From Pelomonas sp937871895 (lineage in GTDB: Bacteria > Pseudomonadota > Gammaproteobacteria > Burkholderiales > Burkholderiaceae_C), in NCBI RefSeq assembly GCF_046348265.1, contig NZ_JAXMEO010000011.1: a stretch of 64,000 bases of DNA; one strand, 5' to 3'. This document shows, in pieces, positions 9,332 to 17,391 of this stretch (within the stretch, counting starts at the first letter, position 1; each line of letters opens with the position of its first letter). The notes under the pieces are model-generated. The model did no database searches. It had not been told where the DNA came from and saw only the letters and a program-made list of their open reading frames with translations. The translations under genes were made by a program, and so were the position numbers.

Positions 9332-9373
9332 CGCAAAGAAAAACGGGTTAGCGGCGTGAGCTGCTAACCCGTT
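9332..9373 (-). terminator. Rho-independent terminator of tRNA-Pro
   Basis: Perfect 11-bp stem: AACGGGTTAGC at 9342-9352 pairs with 9363-9373 around a 10-nt loop. On the minus strand the stem is followed by GTTTTTCTTT, so it ends the minus-strand tRNA transcript. It may also stop read-through from pelA on the other strand. Confidence 0.85.
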
Positions 9374-9390
9374 GATCTACTTAATAAAAA

Positions 9391-9468
<78 letters not shown>

Positions 9469-9493
9469 CTGAGCCTCGCAGTATAGCCGAGAT

Positions 9494-9988
9494 TCAGAGC
9501 GTCAGAGACGCTCGGATGGCGAGCAACTCGGCGCGGACCTGCTCGAGCGTCTCGATGGGCTCGGCGACAGGCAGTGAGCTCGAAGCACCTTGCGCCAGCA
9601 AGGGACGTGCACTCAGGGCGGGCGCAGCGATGGGTGCCCGTTGCACCAGTTCAGCCGCCAATTCGGCCGCCAGGTCGCGTGCGGCCTCGGCCTCGTCGCG
9701 GAAGGTTTCCGCGTCGTCCGGCTTTTGCCCGGGCGTGACTTCGCCCAGTTGGTTGCGCGCACCGCTGATGGTGAAGCCCTGGTCGTAGAGCAGATCGCGG
9801 ATGCGGCGGATCAGCAGCACCTCATGGTGCTGGTAGTAGCGCCGGTTGCCGCGGCGTTTGACCGGTTTGAGCTGGGTGAACTCCTGCTCCCAATAGCGCA
9901 GCACATAGGGCTTCACGCCGCAAAGGTCGCTGACCTCACCGATGGTGAAGTAGCGTTTGGCGGGTATGGCGGGAAGCGCCTTTTCCAT
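9494..9988 (-). CDS. MerR-family transcriptional regulator
   Basis: A 164-residue regulator. An N-terminal winged helix begins YFTIGEVSDLCGVKPYVLRY, then WEQEF and RRGNRRYYQ, typical of MerR HTH domains. The C-terminal half is charged and Ala-rich, without the cysteine or drug-binding motifs of metal sensors. It lies directly after ihfA, an arrangement common in betaproteobacteria. Ligand and targets are unknown. Confidence 0.9.
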   Translation of the reverse strand: MEKALPAIPAKRYFTIGEVSDLCGVKPYVLRYWEQEFTQLKPVKRRGNRRYYQHHEVLLIRRIRDLLYDQGFTISGARNQLGEVTPGQKPDDAETFRDEAEAARDLAAELAAELVQRAPIAAPALSARPLLAQGASSSLPVAEPIETLEQVRAELLAIRASLTL

Positions 9989-10023
9989 TGGGAATCAACG
10001 GGTTCGGATAGGGAAAGAAGACT

Positions 10024-10380
10024 CTACTCGAAGTCTTCCGCGCCGGGAGCGTCACCTTGCACAACTGCCTTCAACTTTTGGCTGGCGTGAAAAGTCACAA
10101 CGTTGCGGGCAGCGATGGGGATGGATTCCCCGGTGCGCGGATTGCGGCCGGGGCGGGGCGCCTTGCGGCGGATGTTGAAGTTGCCAAAACCCGAGAGCTT
10201 CACGTCGTGGCCTTTGACGAGGCTGGCGTGGAGCAGGTCGAAGAAGGCCTCGACCATGTCCTTGGACTCGCGCTTGTTGAGCCCGAGCTTGTCGAACAGC
10301 AGGTCAGCCAGTTCGGCCTTGGTGAGCGTCGGCGTCTCGAGGCTGCCGATTGCGATGCCGGGTGGGGTGGGTGCGTCCAT
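10024..10380 (-). CDS. ihfA: Integration host factor subunit alpha
   Basis: A 118-residue HU/IHF-fold protein. TLTKAELADLLFDKLGLNKR begins the conserved core, and the DNA-clamping arm contains RRKAPRPGRNPRTGE. It bends DNA as a heterodimer with IHF-beta. The N-terminus is about 18 residues longer than in E. coli; no better start codon is visible closer to the core, so ATG 10380 is kept. It follows pheT by 23 bp, the same order as in enterobacteria. Confidence 0.96.
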   Translation of the reverse strand: MDAPTPPGIAIGSLETPTLTKAELADLLFDKLGLNKRESKDMVEAFFDLLHASLVKGHDVKLSGFGNFNIRRKAPRPGRNPRTGESIPIAARNVVTFHASQKLKAVVQGDAPGAEDFE

Positions 10381-10403
10381 CGGTCGTTCCAGTCGGTGCG
10401 GGC

Positions 10404-12833
10404 TCAGGCGCGCAGGCGTGCGCCAAGTTGCTGGGTGGCGGCGGCCGTGAGGGCGCCGATACAGGCTTCGGTGCGCTCGTCGGTGAGCGGTTGTTCGTTG
10501 TCGAGCAGTTCGAGGCGCACGGCGAGGCTGCGTTCGCCGGGCTGCAGGTCACTGCCCGCGCCGGGTGCGGGCTTGAAGACGTCAAACAGGCGCGCAGAGC
10601 GTAGCAGCGGTCCTCCGGCCTGAGTCAGCGTGGCCAGCAACGCGTCGTGCGTGACGTGTTCTCCCACCACGAGGGCGAGATCGCGTAGCACGGTCTGCTG
10701 GCGCGGCAGGGCCTGGCCTTGCGGCAGTGGGCGTTGCAGGGCGGCATCCAGCGCCAACTCAAACACGATGGGCGCGCTGCCACTGATCTCGTAGCTCTGG
10801 CGCCAACGGGGGTGCAGTTCGCCAACGATGCCGATGTCTTGCCCGTCCAGCAGCACGCGTGCGCTGCGGCCGGGGTGCAGGGCCGGGTGTTCGGCCGCGA
10901 CGAAGCTGAGGCGCTGGGGCGCAAACAGAGCTTCCAGGTCGCCCTTGACGTCGTAGAAGTCCACCGCGCGGTCGCGCTGGCTCCATTGGGTCTCGTCGGC
11001 GGGGCCCCAGGCCAGGCCGCCGAGGCGCATGGGCTGGCGGATGCCGGCCACGTCGGTGGGGCCGACCTGGATGCTGGCGTCGCGCAGGAACACGCGTCCG
11101 CACTCGAACACCCGCACGCGTGAGGCGCGCCGGCTTTGGTTGTGGCGCAGCACCTGCACCAGGCTGCCGATCAGGCTGGTGCGCATCACGGCCAGCGGCG
11201 CGGCGATGGGGTTCAGCAGCTTGATCGGGTCGGCGCAGCCCGCCAGCTCGCGCTCCCAGCGTTCTTCGACGAAGCTGAAGTTGATGGTCTCGAAATAATC
11301 GCGTGCGGCCAGGCTGCGACGCAGCGCGTGCACGCCCTGGCGCGACTCCGAGCGCACCCGGCCGACGATGGGGGCCAGCGGTGCTGTCGAAGGCAGGCTG
11401 GGGTAGCCGAGCACGCGGATGACTTCTTCGATCAGGTCTTCTTCGATCTCGATGTCGAAGCGCCAGCTCGGCGGCGTCACGTTAAAGACGCCGTCTTGCA
11501 CCGTGAAAGGCAGGCCGAGGCGGGTGAAGACGGTCTCGACCTGCACTTGGGTGATGGGCACGCCAATGACCTTGCTGGCACGTGCCACGCGCAGCGTCAC
11601 GGGCTTGTAGGTCGGCACGTTGGGCGACTGGTCGTCCATGGGGCCGACCTGGGTGCTCGGGGTGCCGCAGATGTCGAGGATCAGCTGCGTGATGCGCTCG
11701 ATGTGCTCGACCGTTTGCGAGGGATCCACGCCACGCTCGAAGCGGTGGCCAGCGTCGGTCGAGAAGTTGTAGCGACGGCCACGGCCCATCACCGCTTCGG
11801 GCCACCAGAAGGCAGCTTCGACGTAGACGTTCTGTGTGTCGTCCGACACGGCGGTGTGGTCGCCACCCATGATGCCAGCGAGCGACTCTACCTCGCGCGC
11901 ATCGGCGATCACACCGACCTTCTCGTCCACGGTGATGGTGTTGCCATTCAGCAGCTTGAGCTGCTCGCCGGGCTTGCCCCAACGCACGACGAGTTCGCCG
12001 CTGATCTTGTCGAGGTCAAAGATGTGCGACGGGCGACCGAACTCGAACATCACGTAGTTCGAGATATCGACCAGGGCCGTGACCGAGCGCTGGCCGCAGC
12101 GCTCCAGGCGCTGGACCATCCAGGCAGGCGTCGTGGCCTTGGTGTTGATGCCCTTGATGACGCGGCCCGAGAAGCGGCCGCAGAGGTCGGTGGCGTCGAT
12201 GCGTGCGGGCAGTTTGTCGGTGATCGTGGCCGCGACGGCTGGGAACTCGGGCTTGAGCAGCGGCGCGCCCGTCAGTGCAGCGACCTCACGGGCGATGCCG
12301 TAGACGCTCAGGCAGTGCCCGAGGTTGGGCGTGAGCTTGAGCGTGAAGAGCGTGTCGTCCAGCAGCAGGTGCTTGCGGATGTCTGTGCCAACGACAGCGT
12401 CGCCGCCCAGTTCGAGCAGGCCGCCATGGTCCTCGCTCAGCTTGAGCTCACGCGCGGAGCACAGCATGCCGAAGCTCTCGACACCGCGCAGCTTGCCGAC
12501 GCCGATCTTGAAGGGCTTGCCATCCGCGCCCGGAGGTAGCTCGGCGCCCACGGTGGCCAGCGGCACCTTGATGCCGGCACGCGCGTTGGGCGCACCGCAA
12601 ACGATTTGCAGAGGTTCGGCACCACCGGCGTTGACCTTGCAGACGCGCAGCTTGTCGGCATTGGGGTGCTGGGTGGCTTCGAGGATCTCAGCCACCACGA
12701 TGCCGTGGAAGGGCGGGGCGACGGGGCGCAGCTCTTCGACCTCCATGCCGGACATCGTCAGCAACTCAGCCAGTTGCTGGGTGGACAGGGGCGGGTTGCA
12801 GAACTCGCGCAGCCAGGACTCGGGGAATTGCAT
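10404..12833 (-). CDS. pheT: Phenylalanine--tRNA ligase beta subunit
   Basis: An 809-residue PheRS beta chain beginning MQFPESWLREFCNPPLSTQQ. An EMAP-type tRNA-binding domain (about 40-150) is followed by the B3/4 editing domain, B5 region and the C-terminal FDX-ACB anticodon domain ending GARLRA. With PheS it forms the alpha2beta2 cytosolic enzyme. It starts 12 bp after the pheS stop. Length is normal and no lesion is seen. Confidence 0.98.
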   Translation of the reverse strand: MQFPESWLREFCNPPLSTQQLAELLTMSGMEVEELRPVAPPFHGIVVAEILEATQHPNADKLRVCKVNAGGAEPLQIVCGAPNARAGIKVPLATVGAELPPGADGKPFKIGVGKLRGVESFGMLCSARELKLSEDHGGLLELGGDAVVGTDIRKHLLLDDTLFTLKLTPNLGHCLSVYGIAREVAALTGAPLLKPEFPAVAATITDKLPARIDATDLCGRFSGRVIKGINTKATTPAWMVQRLERCGQRSVTALVDISNYVMFEFGRPSHIFDLDKISGELVVRWGKPGEQLKLLNGNTITVDEKVGVIADAREVESLAGIMGGDHTAVSDDTQNVYVEAAFWWPEAVMGRGRRYNFSTDAGHRFERGVDPSQTVEHIERITQLILDICGTPSTQVGPMDDQSPNVPTYKPVTLRVARASKVIGVPITQVQVETVFTRLGLPFTVQDGVFNVTPPSWRFDIEIEEDLIEEVIRVLGYPSLPSTAPLAPIVGRVRSESRQGVHALRRSLAARDYFETINFSFVEERWERELAGCADPIKLLNPIAAPLAVMRTSLIGSLVQVLRHNQSRRASRVRVFECGRVFLRDASIQVGPTDVAGIRQPMRLGGLAWGPADETQWSQRDRAVDFYDVKGDLEALFAPQRLSFVAAEHPALHPGRSARVLLDGQDIGIVGELHPRWRQSYEISGSAPIVFELALDAALQRPLPQGQALPRQQTVLRDLALVVGEHVTHDALLATLTQAGGPLLRSARLFDVFKPAPGAGSDLQPGERSLAVRLELLDNEQPLTDERTEACIGALTAAATQQLGARLRA

Positions 12834-12845
12834 AGCGGGATCGGA

Positions 12846-13889
12846 TTACTTGAACTGGGCGAGGAAGCGGAGGTCGCCGTCGAAGAAGGCGCGCAGGTCG
12901 TTGACGCCATAGCGCAGCATGGCCAGGCGGTCGATGCCCGAGCCAAACGCGAAGCCGATGTGGCGCTCGGGGTCGAGGCCCATGTTGCGAATCACTTGCG
13001 GGTGCACCTGGCCGGCGCCAGAGACCTCCAGCCAGCGGCCCTTGAGCGGACCGCTCTCGAACATGATGTCGATCTCGGCGCTGGGTTCGGTGAAGGGGAA
13101 ATAGCTCGGGCGGAAGCGCAGCTGCAGCGCGTCGGTTTCGAAGAAGGCGGTGATGAAGTTCAGGTAGACCGCCTTCAGGTCCTTGAAGGAAATGTTCTCG
13201 CCGACCCACAGGCCTTCGACCTGGTGGAACATCGGCGAGTGCGTGGCGTCGCTGTCCACGCGGTAGGTGCGGCCCGGGGCGATGACACGGATCTCGGGCA
13301 TCGTGTCTTGACCGGCGTAGCGCTTGGCATGGGCCTGCGCATAGCGGATCTGCATCGGGCTGGTGTGCGGGCGCAGGTTGAGCCAACTTCCGTTCTCGTC
13401 CTTCATGTCGACGTAGAAGGTGTCCTGCATCGACCGGGCGGGGTGGTTCTCGGGGTTGTTCAGCGACGAGAAGCTGAACCAGTCGGTCTCGATCTCTGGG
13501 CCGTCGGCGACCTCAAAGCCCATGGATCCGAAGATCGCTTCGATGCGCTCCATCGCACGCGTGATGGGGTGTAGACCTCCGGTGCCGCGCTGACGGCCGG
13601 GGAGGGTGACATCGAGTGCTTCGGCCTTGAGTTGCTGCTCCAACTCGGCGTTGGCGAGTGCCTCACGGCGGGCCGTGAGGGCGGCTTCGATGGCTGTCTT
13701 GATCTGGTTGATCTCGGCGCCGCGGGTCTTCTTTTCCTCGATGCTCAGGGCGCCGAGGCCCTTCATCAGTTCGGTCACGCGGCCGGATTTGCCGAGGAAG
13801 CGTGCCTTGGCGTTTTCGAGTTCGGCGGGCGTGGGCGCGGCGGCAAAGTCGCTGCGGGCCGCATCTAGAAGAGCGTCGAGATCAGACAT
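12846..13889 (-). CDS. pheS: Phenylalanine--tRNA ligase alpha subunit
   Basis: A 347-residue class II synthetase catalytic chain. The N-terminal coiled coil is at 1-90, motif 2 is around RTYRVDSDATHSPMFHQVEG, and motif 3 is GFAFGSGIDRLAMLRYG. It activates phenylalanine for tRNA-Phe. The ATG at 13889 lies just after a strong terminator hairpin in the leader, so expression may be controlled by read-through. It is followed closely by pheT. Confidence 0.98.
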   Translation of the reverse strand: MSDLDALLDAARSDFAAAPTPAELENAKARFLGKSGRVTELMKGLGALSIEEKKTRGAEINQIKTAIEAALTARREALANAELEQQLKAEALDVTLPGRQRGTGGLHPITRAMERIEAIFGSMGFEVADGPEIETDWFSFSSLNNPENHPARSMQDTFYVDMKDENGSWLNLRPHTSPMQIRYAQAHAKRYAGQDTMPEIRVIAPGRTYRVDSDATHSPMFHQVEGLWVGENISFKDLKAVYLNFITAFFETDALQLRFRPSYFPFTEPSAEIDIMFESGPLKGRWLEVSGAGQVHPQVIRNMGLDPERHIGFAFGSGIDRLAMLRYGVNDLRAFFDGDLRFLAQFK

Positions 13890-13900
13890 TCGGAATCAGG

Positions 13901-13978
13901 AAATAAAAAGAGGCCGGTCACTGGGTGACCGGCCCCTCAAAAGTTGCGAATCCCGACCGGAGTCGGGATGGGTCGCAA
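13901..13978 (-). terminator. Tandem hairpins with intrinsic terminator between rplT and pheS
   Basis: Reading the minus strand, the first hairpin (13978-13944) begins inside the rplT stop region and pairs TTGCGA-ATCCCGAC arms around a 4-nt loop, with a short internal bulge. The second (13938-13910) is a GC-rich stem with GGCCGGTCA arms followed by TCTTTTTATTT, a classical intrinsic terminator. It lies about 12 nt before the pheS start. It either trims the ribosomal-protein mRNA or acts as a pheST attenuator. I find no Phe-rich leader peptide here, unlike E. coli pheM. Confidence 0.8.
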
Positions 13979-14335
13979 TCAGGCGAGCGCGGCCTTCACC
14001 TTGGCGAAGATGCTGGCAAAGCCAGCCGGGTCGTTGACGGCCAGATCGGCGAGGACCTTGCGGTCAATCTCGATCTGGGCCTTCTTCAGACCCGCCACGA
14101 ACTTGCTGTAGGACAGCCCGAGGCCACGCGAGGCGGCATTGATACGGGCGATCCAGAGCTGACGGAAGACGCGCTTCTTGGTGCGGCGGTCACGGTAGGC
14201 GTATTGACCCGCCTTCATCACCGCCTGCTTGGCGATGCGGAAGACGTTCTTACGACGACCGCGGAAGCCCTTGGCCAGGGCCAGGACCTTCTTGTGACGG
14301 GCGCGAGCGGTAACACCACGTTTGACGCGAGGCAT
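13979..14335 (-). CDS. rplT: 50S ribosomal protein L20
   Basis: A 118-residue protein beginning MPRVKRGVTARARHKKVLAL, the conserved basic L20 N-terminus, with the globular domain that contacts 23S rRNA at the C-terminus. It is an early large-subunit assembly protein and, in E. coli, the autogenous repressor of rpmI-rplT. It is 27 bp downstream of rpmI and preceded by an AGGAG-type ribosome site. Confidence 0.99.
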   Translation of the reverse strand: MPRVKRGVTARARHKKVLALAKGFRGRRKNVFRIAKQAVMKAGQYAYRDRRTKKRVFRQLWIARINAASRGLGLSYSKFVAGLKKAQIEIDRKVLADLAVNDPAGFASIFAKVKAALA

Positions 14336-14362
14336 GTGTTTCTCCTTTGAGTCTTGGTGGGG

Positions 14363-14566
14363 TTACAGGCCGGCGAAAGGCAACATTTGAGCCATGTGGC
14401 CCATGTTGGTTTCGTGCACGTTCACGGCGCCGCGAAGCTGACGCTTGTTCTTCGTGGTCTTCTTGGTCAGGATGTGGCGCTTGAACGCCTGACCGCGCTT
14501 GACGGTGCCACCCGGACGAACGCGAAAACGCTTTTTCGCGCTGCTCTTGGTCTTCATCTTGGGCAT
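14363..14566 (-). CDS. rpmI: 50S ribosomal protein L35
   Basis: A 67-residue basic protein beginning MPKMKTKSSAKKRFRVRPGG, the standard L35 signature. ATG 14566 has a GAAGGAGC ribosome site. It lies between infC (118-bp gap with a hairpin) and rplT, in the conserved infC operon order. Confidence 0.99.
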   Translation of the reverse strand: MPKMKTKSSAKKRFRVRPGGTVKRGQAFKRHILTKKTTKNKRQLRGAVNVHETNMGHMAQMLPFAGL

Positions 14567-14645
14567 GTGATGCTCCTTCTTCGTTGTGTCCCTGGGGCGG
14601 TGTCGGAGAGCCCGGCACGCTTGTTGGCCTCAGGAGACTTGTGAT

Positions 14646-14669
14646 CCGGCGGGCGACCAAACCCACCGG
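14646..14669 (-). promoter_or_regulatory. Hairpin in the infC-rpmI spacer (possible L20 operator)
   Basis: An 8-bp stem with one T-G wobble pairs 14662-14669 with 14646-14653 around an 8-nt loop. No T-tract follows on the minus strand, so it is not a terminator. In E. coli, ribosomal protein L20 represses rpmI by binding structured RNA in this interval. An equivalent role here is inference from position only. Confidence 0.3.
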
Positions 14670-14684
14670 CCAAACTGCAAAACC

Positions 14685-15230
14685 TTACTTCCGCTTCGGG
14701 GCCAGCACCATGATCATTTGCCGGCCCTCCAGCTTGGGCATGTGCTCCACCATCGCCACGTCGGCCAGTTCATCGCGGATGCGCTCCAGGAGTCGCATGC
14801 CGATCTCCTGGTGCGTGATCTCGCGGCCCCGGAAGCGCAGCGTGACCTTGCCTTTGTCGCCGTCTTCGGCGATGAAACGGCGCAGGTTGCGCATCTTGAT
14901 GAGGTAGTCGCCTTCGTCCGTGCCCGGACGGAATTTGACTTCCTTGATCTCGATGATCTTCTGCTTGGCCTTGGCCTCCGCAGCGCGCTTTTGCTCCTGG
15001 TACTTGAACTTGCCGTAGTCCATCAGCCGGCACACAGGCGGGTTCGCCGTCGCCGAGATCTCGACGAGGTCCACGTCCATGTCGCCCGCCATGCGTAGGG
15101 CTTCCTGGATGGAAACGACGCCGATGGGCTCGTTCTCGGGGCCGTTGAGGCGAACCTCGGGAGCCATGATTTCGCGATTCAGTCGGTGCTTGCGCTCCGG
15201 GATGGCACGACGGTCGGCAAAAGTAGCGAT
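14685..15230 (-). CDS. infC: Translation initiation factor IF-3 (rare ATC start)
   Basis: A 181-residue IF-3. The internal ATG at 15167 would lose the first 21 residues; extending in frame to an ATC codon at 15228-15230 restores the N-terminus ATFADRRAIPERKHRLNRE, normal for the family. An AAGG ribosome site sits 8 nt before ATC. Non-AUG starts (ATT, ATC, ATA) are a hallmark of infC and allow IF-3 to repress its own translation by rejecting the weak start codon. The protein prevents subunit joining and proofreads initiator tRNA. It lies between thrS and rpmI. Confidence 0.95.
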   Translation of the reverse strand: MATFADRRAIPERKHRLNREIMAPEVRLNGPENEPIGVVSIQEALRMAGDMDVDLVEISATANPPVCRLMDYGKFKYQEQKRAAEAKAKQKIIEIKEVKFRPGTDEGDYLIKMRNLRRFIAEDGDKGKVTLRFRGREITHQEIGMRLLERIRDELADVAMVEHMPKLEGRQMIMVLAPKRK

Positions 15231-15247
15231 GGTGAAAACCTTTCGTC

Positions 15248-15270
15248 GGGTGCCTCAGGCGCTGGCACCC
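15248..15270 (-). repeat. Inverted repeat in the infC leader
   Basis: Arms GGGTGCC (15248-15254) and GGCACCC (15264-15270) form a perfect 7-bp stem with a 9-nt loop, 18 nt before the infC start. On the minus strand the T-tract precedes the stem, so it is not an infC-direction terminator. It could affect infC ribosome access; its function is unproven. Confidence 0.4.
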
Positions 15271-15298
15271 AGAAAAAACAAAACGCGCCCGAACGAGG

Positions 15299-17206
15299 TC
15301 AGACCTTGGTGGCGATGTCTGCGGAGATCCTGGTGAGGAAGTCCTGCAAGGGCATCACCCCCAGATCCTGGTTGCCTCGGGCGCGCACCGCAACGCTGCC
15401 ATTTGCCTTCTCCTTGTCACCCACGACGAGGATGTACGGCAGCTTTTGGACGGAATGCGCGCGAATTTTATAGGTGATTTTCTCGTTGCGCAAATCAGCT
15501 TGAGCCCTAAGCCCTTGTTTTTGCAGCGATTTCACGACTTCCTGGACGTAGTCGGCCTGCGCATCCGTGATATTGCAGACCACGACCTGGGTCGGAGCCA
15601 GCCAAACCGGCAGCGCGCCAGCGTGTTGCTCGATCAAGATGCCGATGAAACGCTCCAGGCTGCCGACGATGGCGCGGTGCAGCATCAGGGGGCGTTTGTG
15701 CTCGCCGTCTTCGCCCACGTACTCGGCGTCGAGGCGCTCGGGCATGTTGGGGTCCACCTGGATGGTGCCGCACTGCCACTCACGCCCGAGCGCGTCCTTC
15801 AGCGTGTATTCGATCTTCGGGCCGTAGAAGGCGCCTTCGCCAGGCAGGTAGGTGAAGTCGCAGCCAGAGGCCTTGAGGCCCTCGGCCAGCGCGGCTTCGG
15901 CCTTGTCCCAGCTCTCCTCGGTGCCGATGCGTTTTTCGGGGCGCGTCGAGAGCTTGTAGATGATGTCGTTGAAGCCGAAGTCCTTGTAGACCTTCTGCAG
16001 CAGGGTCGTGAAGGCCGTGACCTCGGCCTGGATCTGGTCTTCAGTACAGAAGATGTGGCCGTCGTCCTGCGTGAAGCCGCGCACGCGCATGATGCCGTGC
16101 AGGCCGCCTGTGGGCTCGTTGCGGTGGCACTGGCCGAACTCGCCGAAGCGCAGTGGGAGGTCGCGGTAGCTCTTGACGCCCTGCTTGAAGATCAGGATGT
16201 GGCCCGGGCAGTTCATCGGCTTGAGCGCGTAGTCGCGCTTCTCCGATTCCGTCGTGAACATGTTCTCGCGGTACTTGTCCCAGTGGCCAGTCTTCTCCCA
16301 CAGCGTCTTGTCGAGGATCTGCGGACCCTTGACCTCCTGGTAGCCGTTGTCGCGGTACACGCGGCGCATGTATTGCTCGACTTCTTGCCACACCGTCCAG
16401 CCCTTGGGGTGCCAGAAGACGACGCCAGGGGCGTGTTCGTCGATGTGAAAGAGATCGAGTTCGCGGCCCAGCTTGCGGTGGTCGCGCTTCTCGGCCTCTT
16501 CGAGCATCGTCAGGTACTTCTGCAGGTCGTCCTTGCTCGTCCAGGCCGTGCCATAGACGCGCTGCAGCATCTCGTTGCGGTGGTCGCCGCGCCAGTAGGC
16601 GCCGGCCACCTTCATCAGCTTGAAGTGCTTGAGCTTGCCCGTGCTGGGCACATGCGGGCCACGGCAGAGGTCTTCAAACTTGCCCTCGCGGTACAGGCTC
16701 ACGTCCTCGTTGGTCGGAATGCTCTCGATGATCTCGGCCTTGTAGTGCTCGCCGAGGCTCTTGAAGTAGGCCACCGCCTCATCGCGCGGCAGCACACGGC
16801 GCTCGACCTTCTCGTCCTTCTTCGCCAGTTCAACCATCTTGGATTCGATGGCGGCCAGGTCCTCGGGGGTGAAGGGACGCTTGTACGAAAAGTCGTAATA
16901 GAAGCCGTGCTCGATGACCGGGCCGATGGTGACCTGGGCTTCGGGGAAGAGCTCCTTCACCGCGTAGGCCAGCAAATGGGCCGTCGAGTGGCGGATCAGG
17001 TCGAGGCCGTCGGCGTCCTTCTCAGTGATGATCGCCAGGCTGGCGTCTTGGCTGATGACGTGGGAGAGGTCAACGAGCTTGCCGTCGACACGGCCGCCGA
17101 GGGCCGCTTTGGCCAGGCCGGCGCCGATGCTGGCGGCCACGTCGCCCACCGTCAGCGGCGCGGGGTACTCACGGCGCGAGCCGTCGGGGAGTTGAATCGC
17201 AATCAT
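15299..17206 (-). CDS. thrS: Threonine--tRNA ligase
   Basis: A 635-residue class II synthetase of normal length. A TGS domain (1-65) precedes an editing domain with HSTAHLLAYA, where zinc-site HxxxH-type residues sit. The catalytic core contains MNCPGHILIFK and MRVRGFTQDDGHIFCT, and the anticodon-binding domain ends the protein. It charges tRNA-Thr and clears Ser-tRNA-Thr. It starts at ATG 17206 with AAGGA upstream. The leader carries a Thr-rich peptide and a terminator, so threonine supply probably controls the gene. Confidence 0.99.
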   Translation of the reverse strand: MIAIQLPDGSRREYPAPLTVGDVAASIGAGLAKAALGGRVDGKLVDLSHVISQDASLAIITEKDADGLDLIRHSTAHLLAYAVKELFPEAQVTIGPVIEHGFYYDFSYKRPFTPEDLAAIESKMVELAKKDEKVERRVLPRDEAVAYFKSLGEHYKAEIIESIPTNEDVSLYREGKFEDLCRGPHVPSTGKLKHFKLMKVAGAYWRGDHRNEMLQRVYGTAWTSKDDLQKYLTMLEEAEKRDHRKLGRELDLFHIDEHAPGVVFWHPKGWTVWQEVEQYMRRVYRDNGYQEVKGPQILDKTLWEKTGHWDKYRENMFTTESEKRDYALKPMNCPGHILIFKQGVKSYRDLPLRFGEFGQCHRNEPTGGLHGIMRVRGFTQDDGHIFCTEDQIQAEVTAFTTLLQKVYKDFGFNDIIYKLSTRPEKRIGTEESWDKAEAALAEGLKASGCDFTYLPGEGAFYGPKIEYTLKDALGREWQCGTIQVDPNMPERLDAEYVGEDGEHKRPLMLHRAIVGSLERFIGILIEQHAGALPVWLAPTQVVVCNITDAQADYVQEVVKSLQKQGLRAQADLRNEKITYKIRAHSVQKLPYILVVGDKEKANGSVAVRARGNQDLGVMPLQDFLTRISADIATKV

Positions 17207-17223
17207 GGGGAATCCTTGGGGCT

Positions 17224-17257
17224 GAAAAACAAAAAGCGCGGCCGGGTGCCGCGCTTT
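17224..17257 (-). terminator. Intrinsic terminator/attenuator in the thrS leader
   Basis: On the minus strand AAAGCGCGG (17257-17249) pairs perfectly with CCGCGCTTT (17241-17233) around a 7-nt loop and is followed by TTGTTTTT. It lies 18 nt before thrS and 46 nt after the stop of the Thr-rich leader peptide. The upstream segment at 17300-17290 resembles the terminator 3' arm and could pair with its 5' arm as an antiterminator. Confidence 0.85.
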
Positions 17258-17303
17258 GTTTGTGTGCCCGTGAAGGGCGAAAGGCGTGACAAGCCGCGGC
17301 CGA

Positions 17304-17342
17304 CTATTCCGTGGTGACGGTCGGGGTAGTTCGCGGTGTCAT
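17304..17342 (-). CDS. Thr-rich leader peptide of thrS
   Basis: A 13-codon frame, ATG to TAG, encodes MTPRTTPTVTTE: six of twelve residues are threonine, using ACA, ACT, ACC and ACG codons. AAAGG lies about 10 nt before the ATG. The last codons and the stop fall inside a possible pause hairpin (17324-17320 pairing with 17304-17300) that overlaps the antiterminator segment. This is the layout of amino-acid biosynthetic attenuators (thr, his, phe operons). A ribosome stalled at Thr codons would favour antitermination and raise thrS. I infer function from composition and RNA layout; the peptide itself is probably inert. Confidence 0.75.
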   Translation of the reverse strand: MTPRTTPTVTTE

Positions 17343-17385
17343 AACCAGGGTGCCTTTCTCGCTCTTGCTGTCGAAGGGAGCCGCG

Positions 17386-17391
17386 ATTCTA
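17386..17391 (-). promoter_or_regulatory. Candidate thrS promoter -10 box
   Basis: TAGAAT on the minus strand overlaps the stop of the upstream patatin gene. Transcription would start near 17379, about 37 nt before the leader peptide. No clear -35 is seen. Confidence 0.4.
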
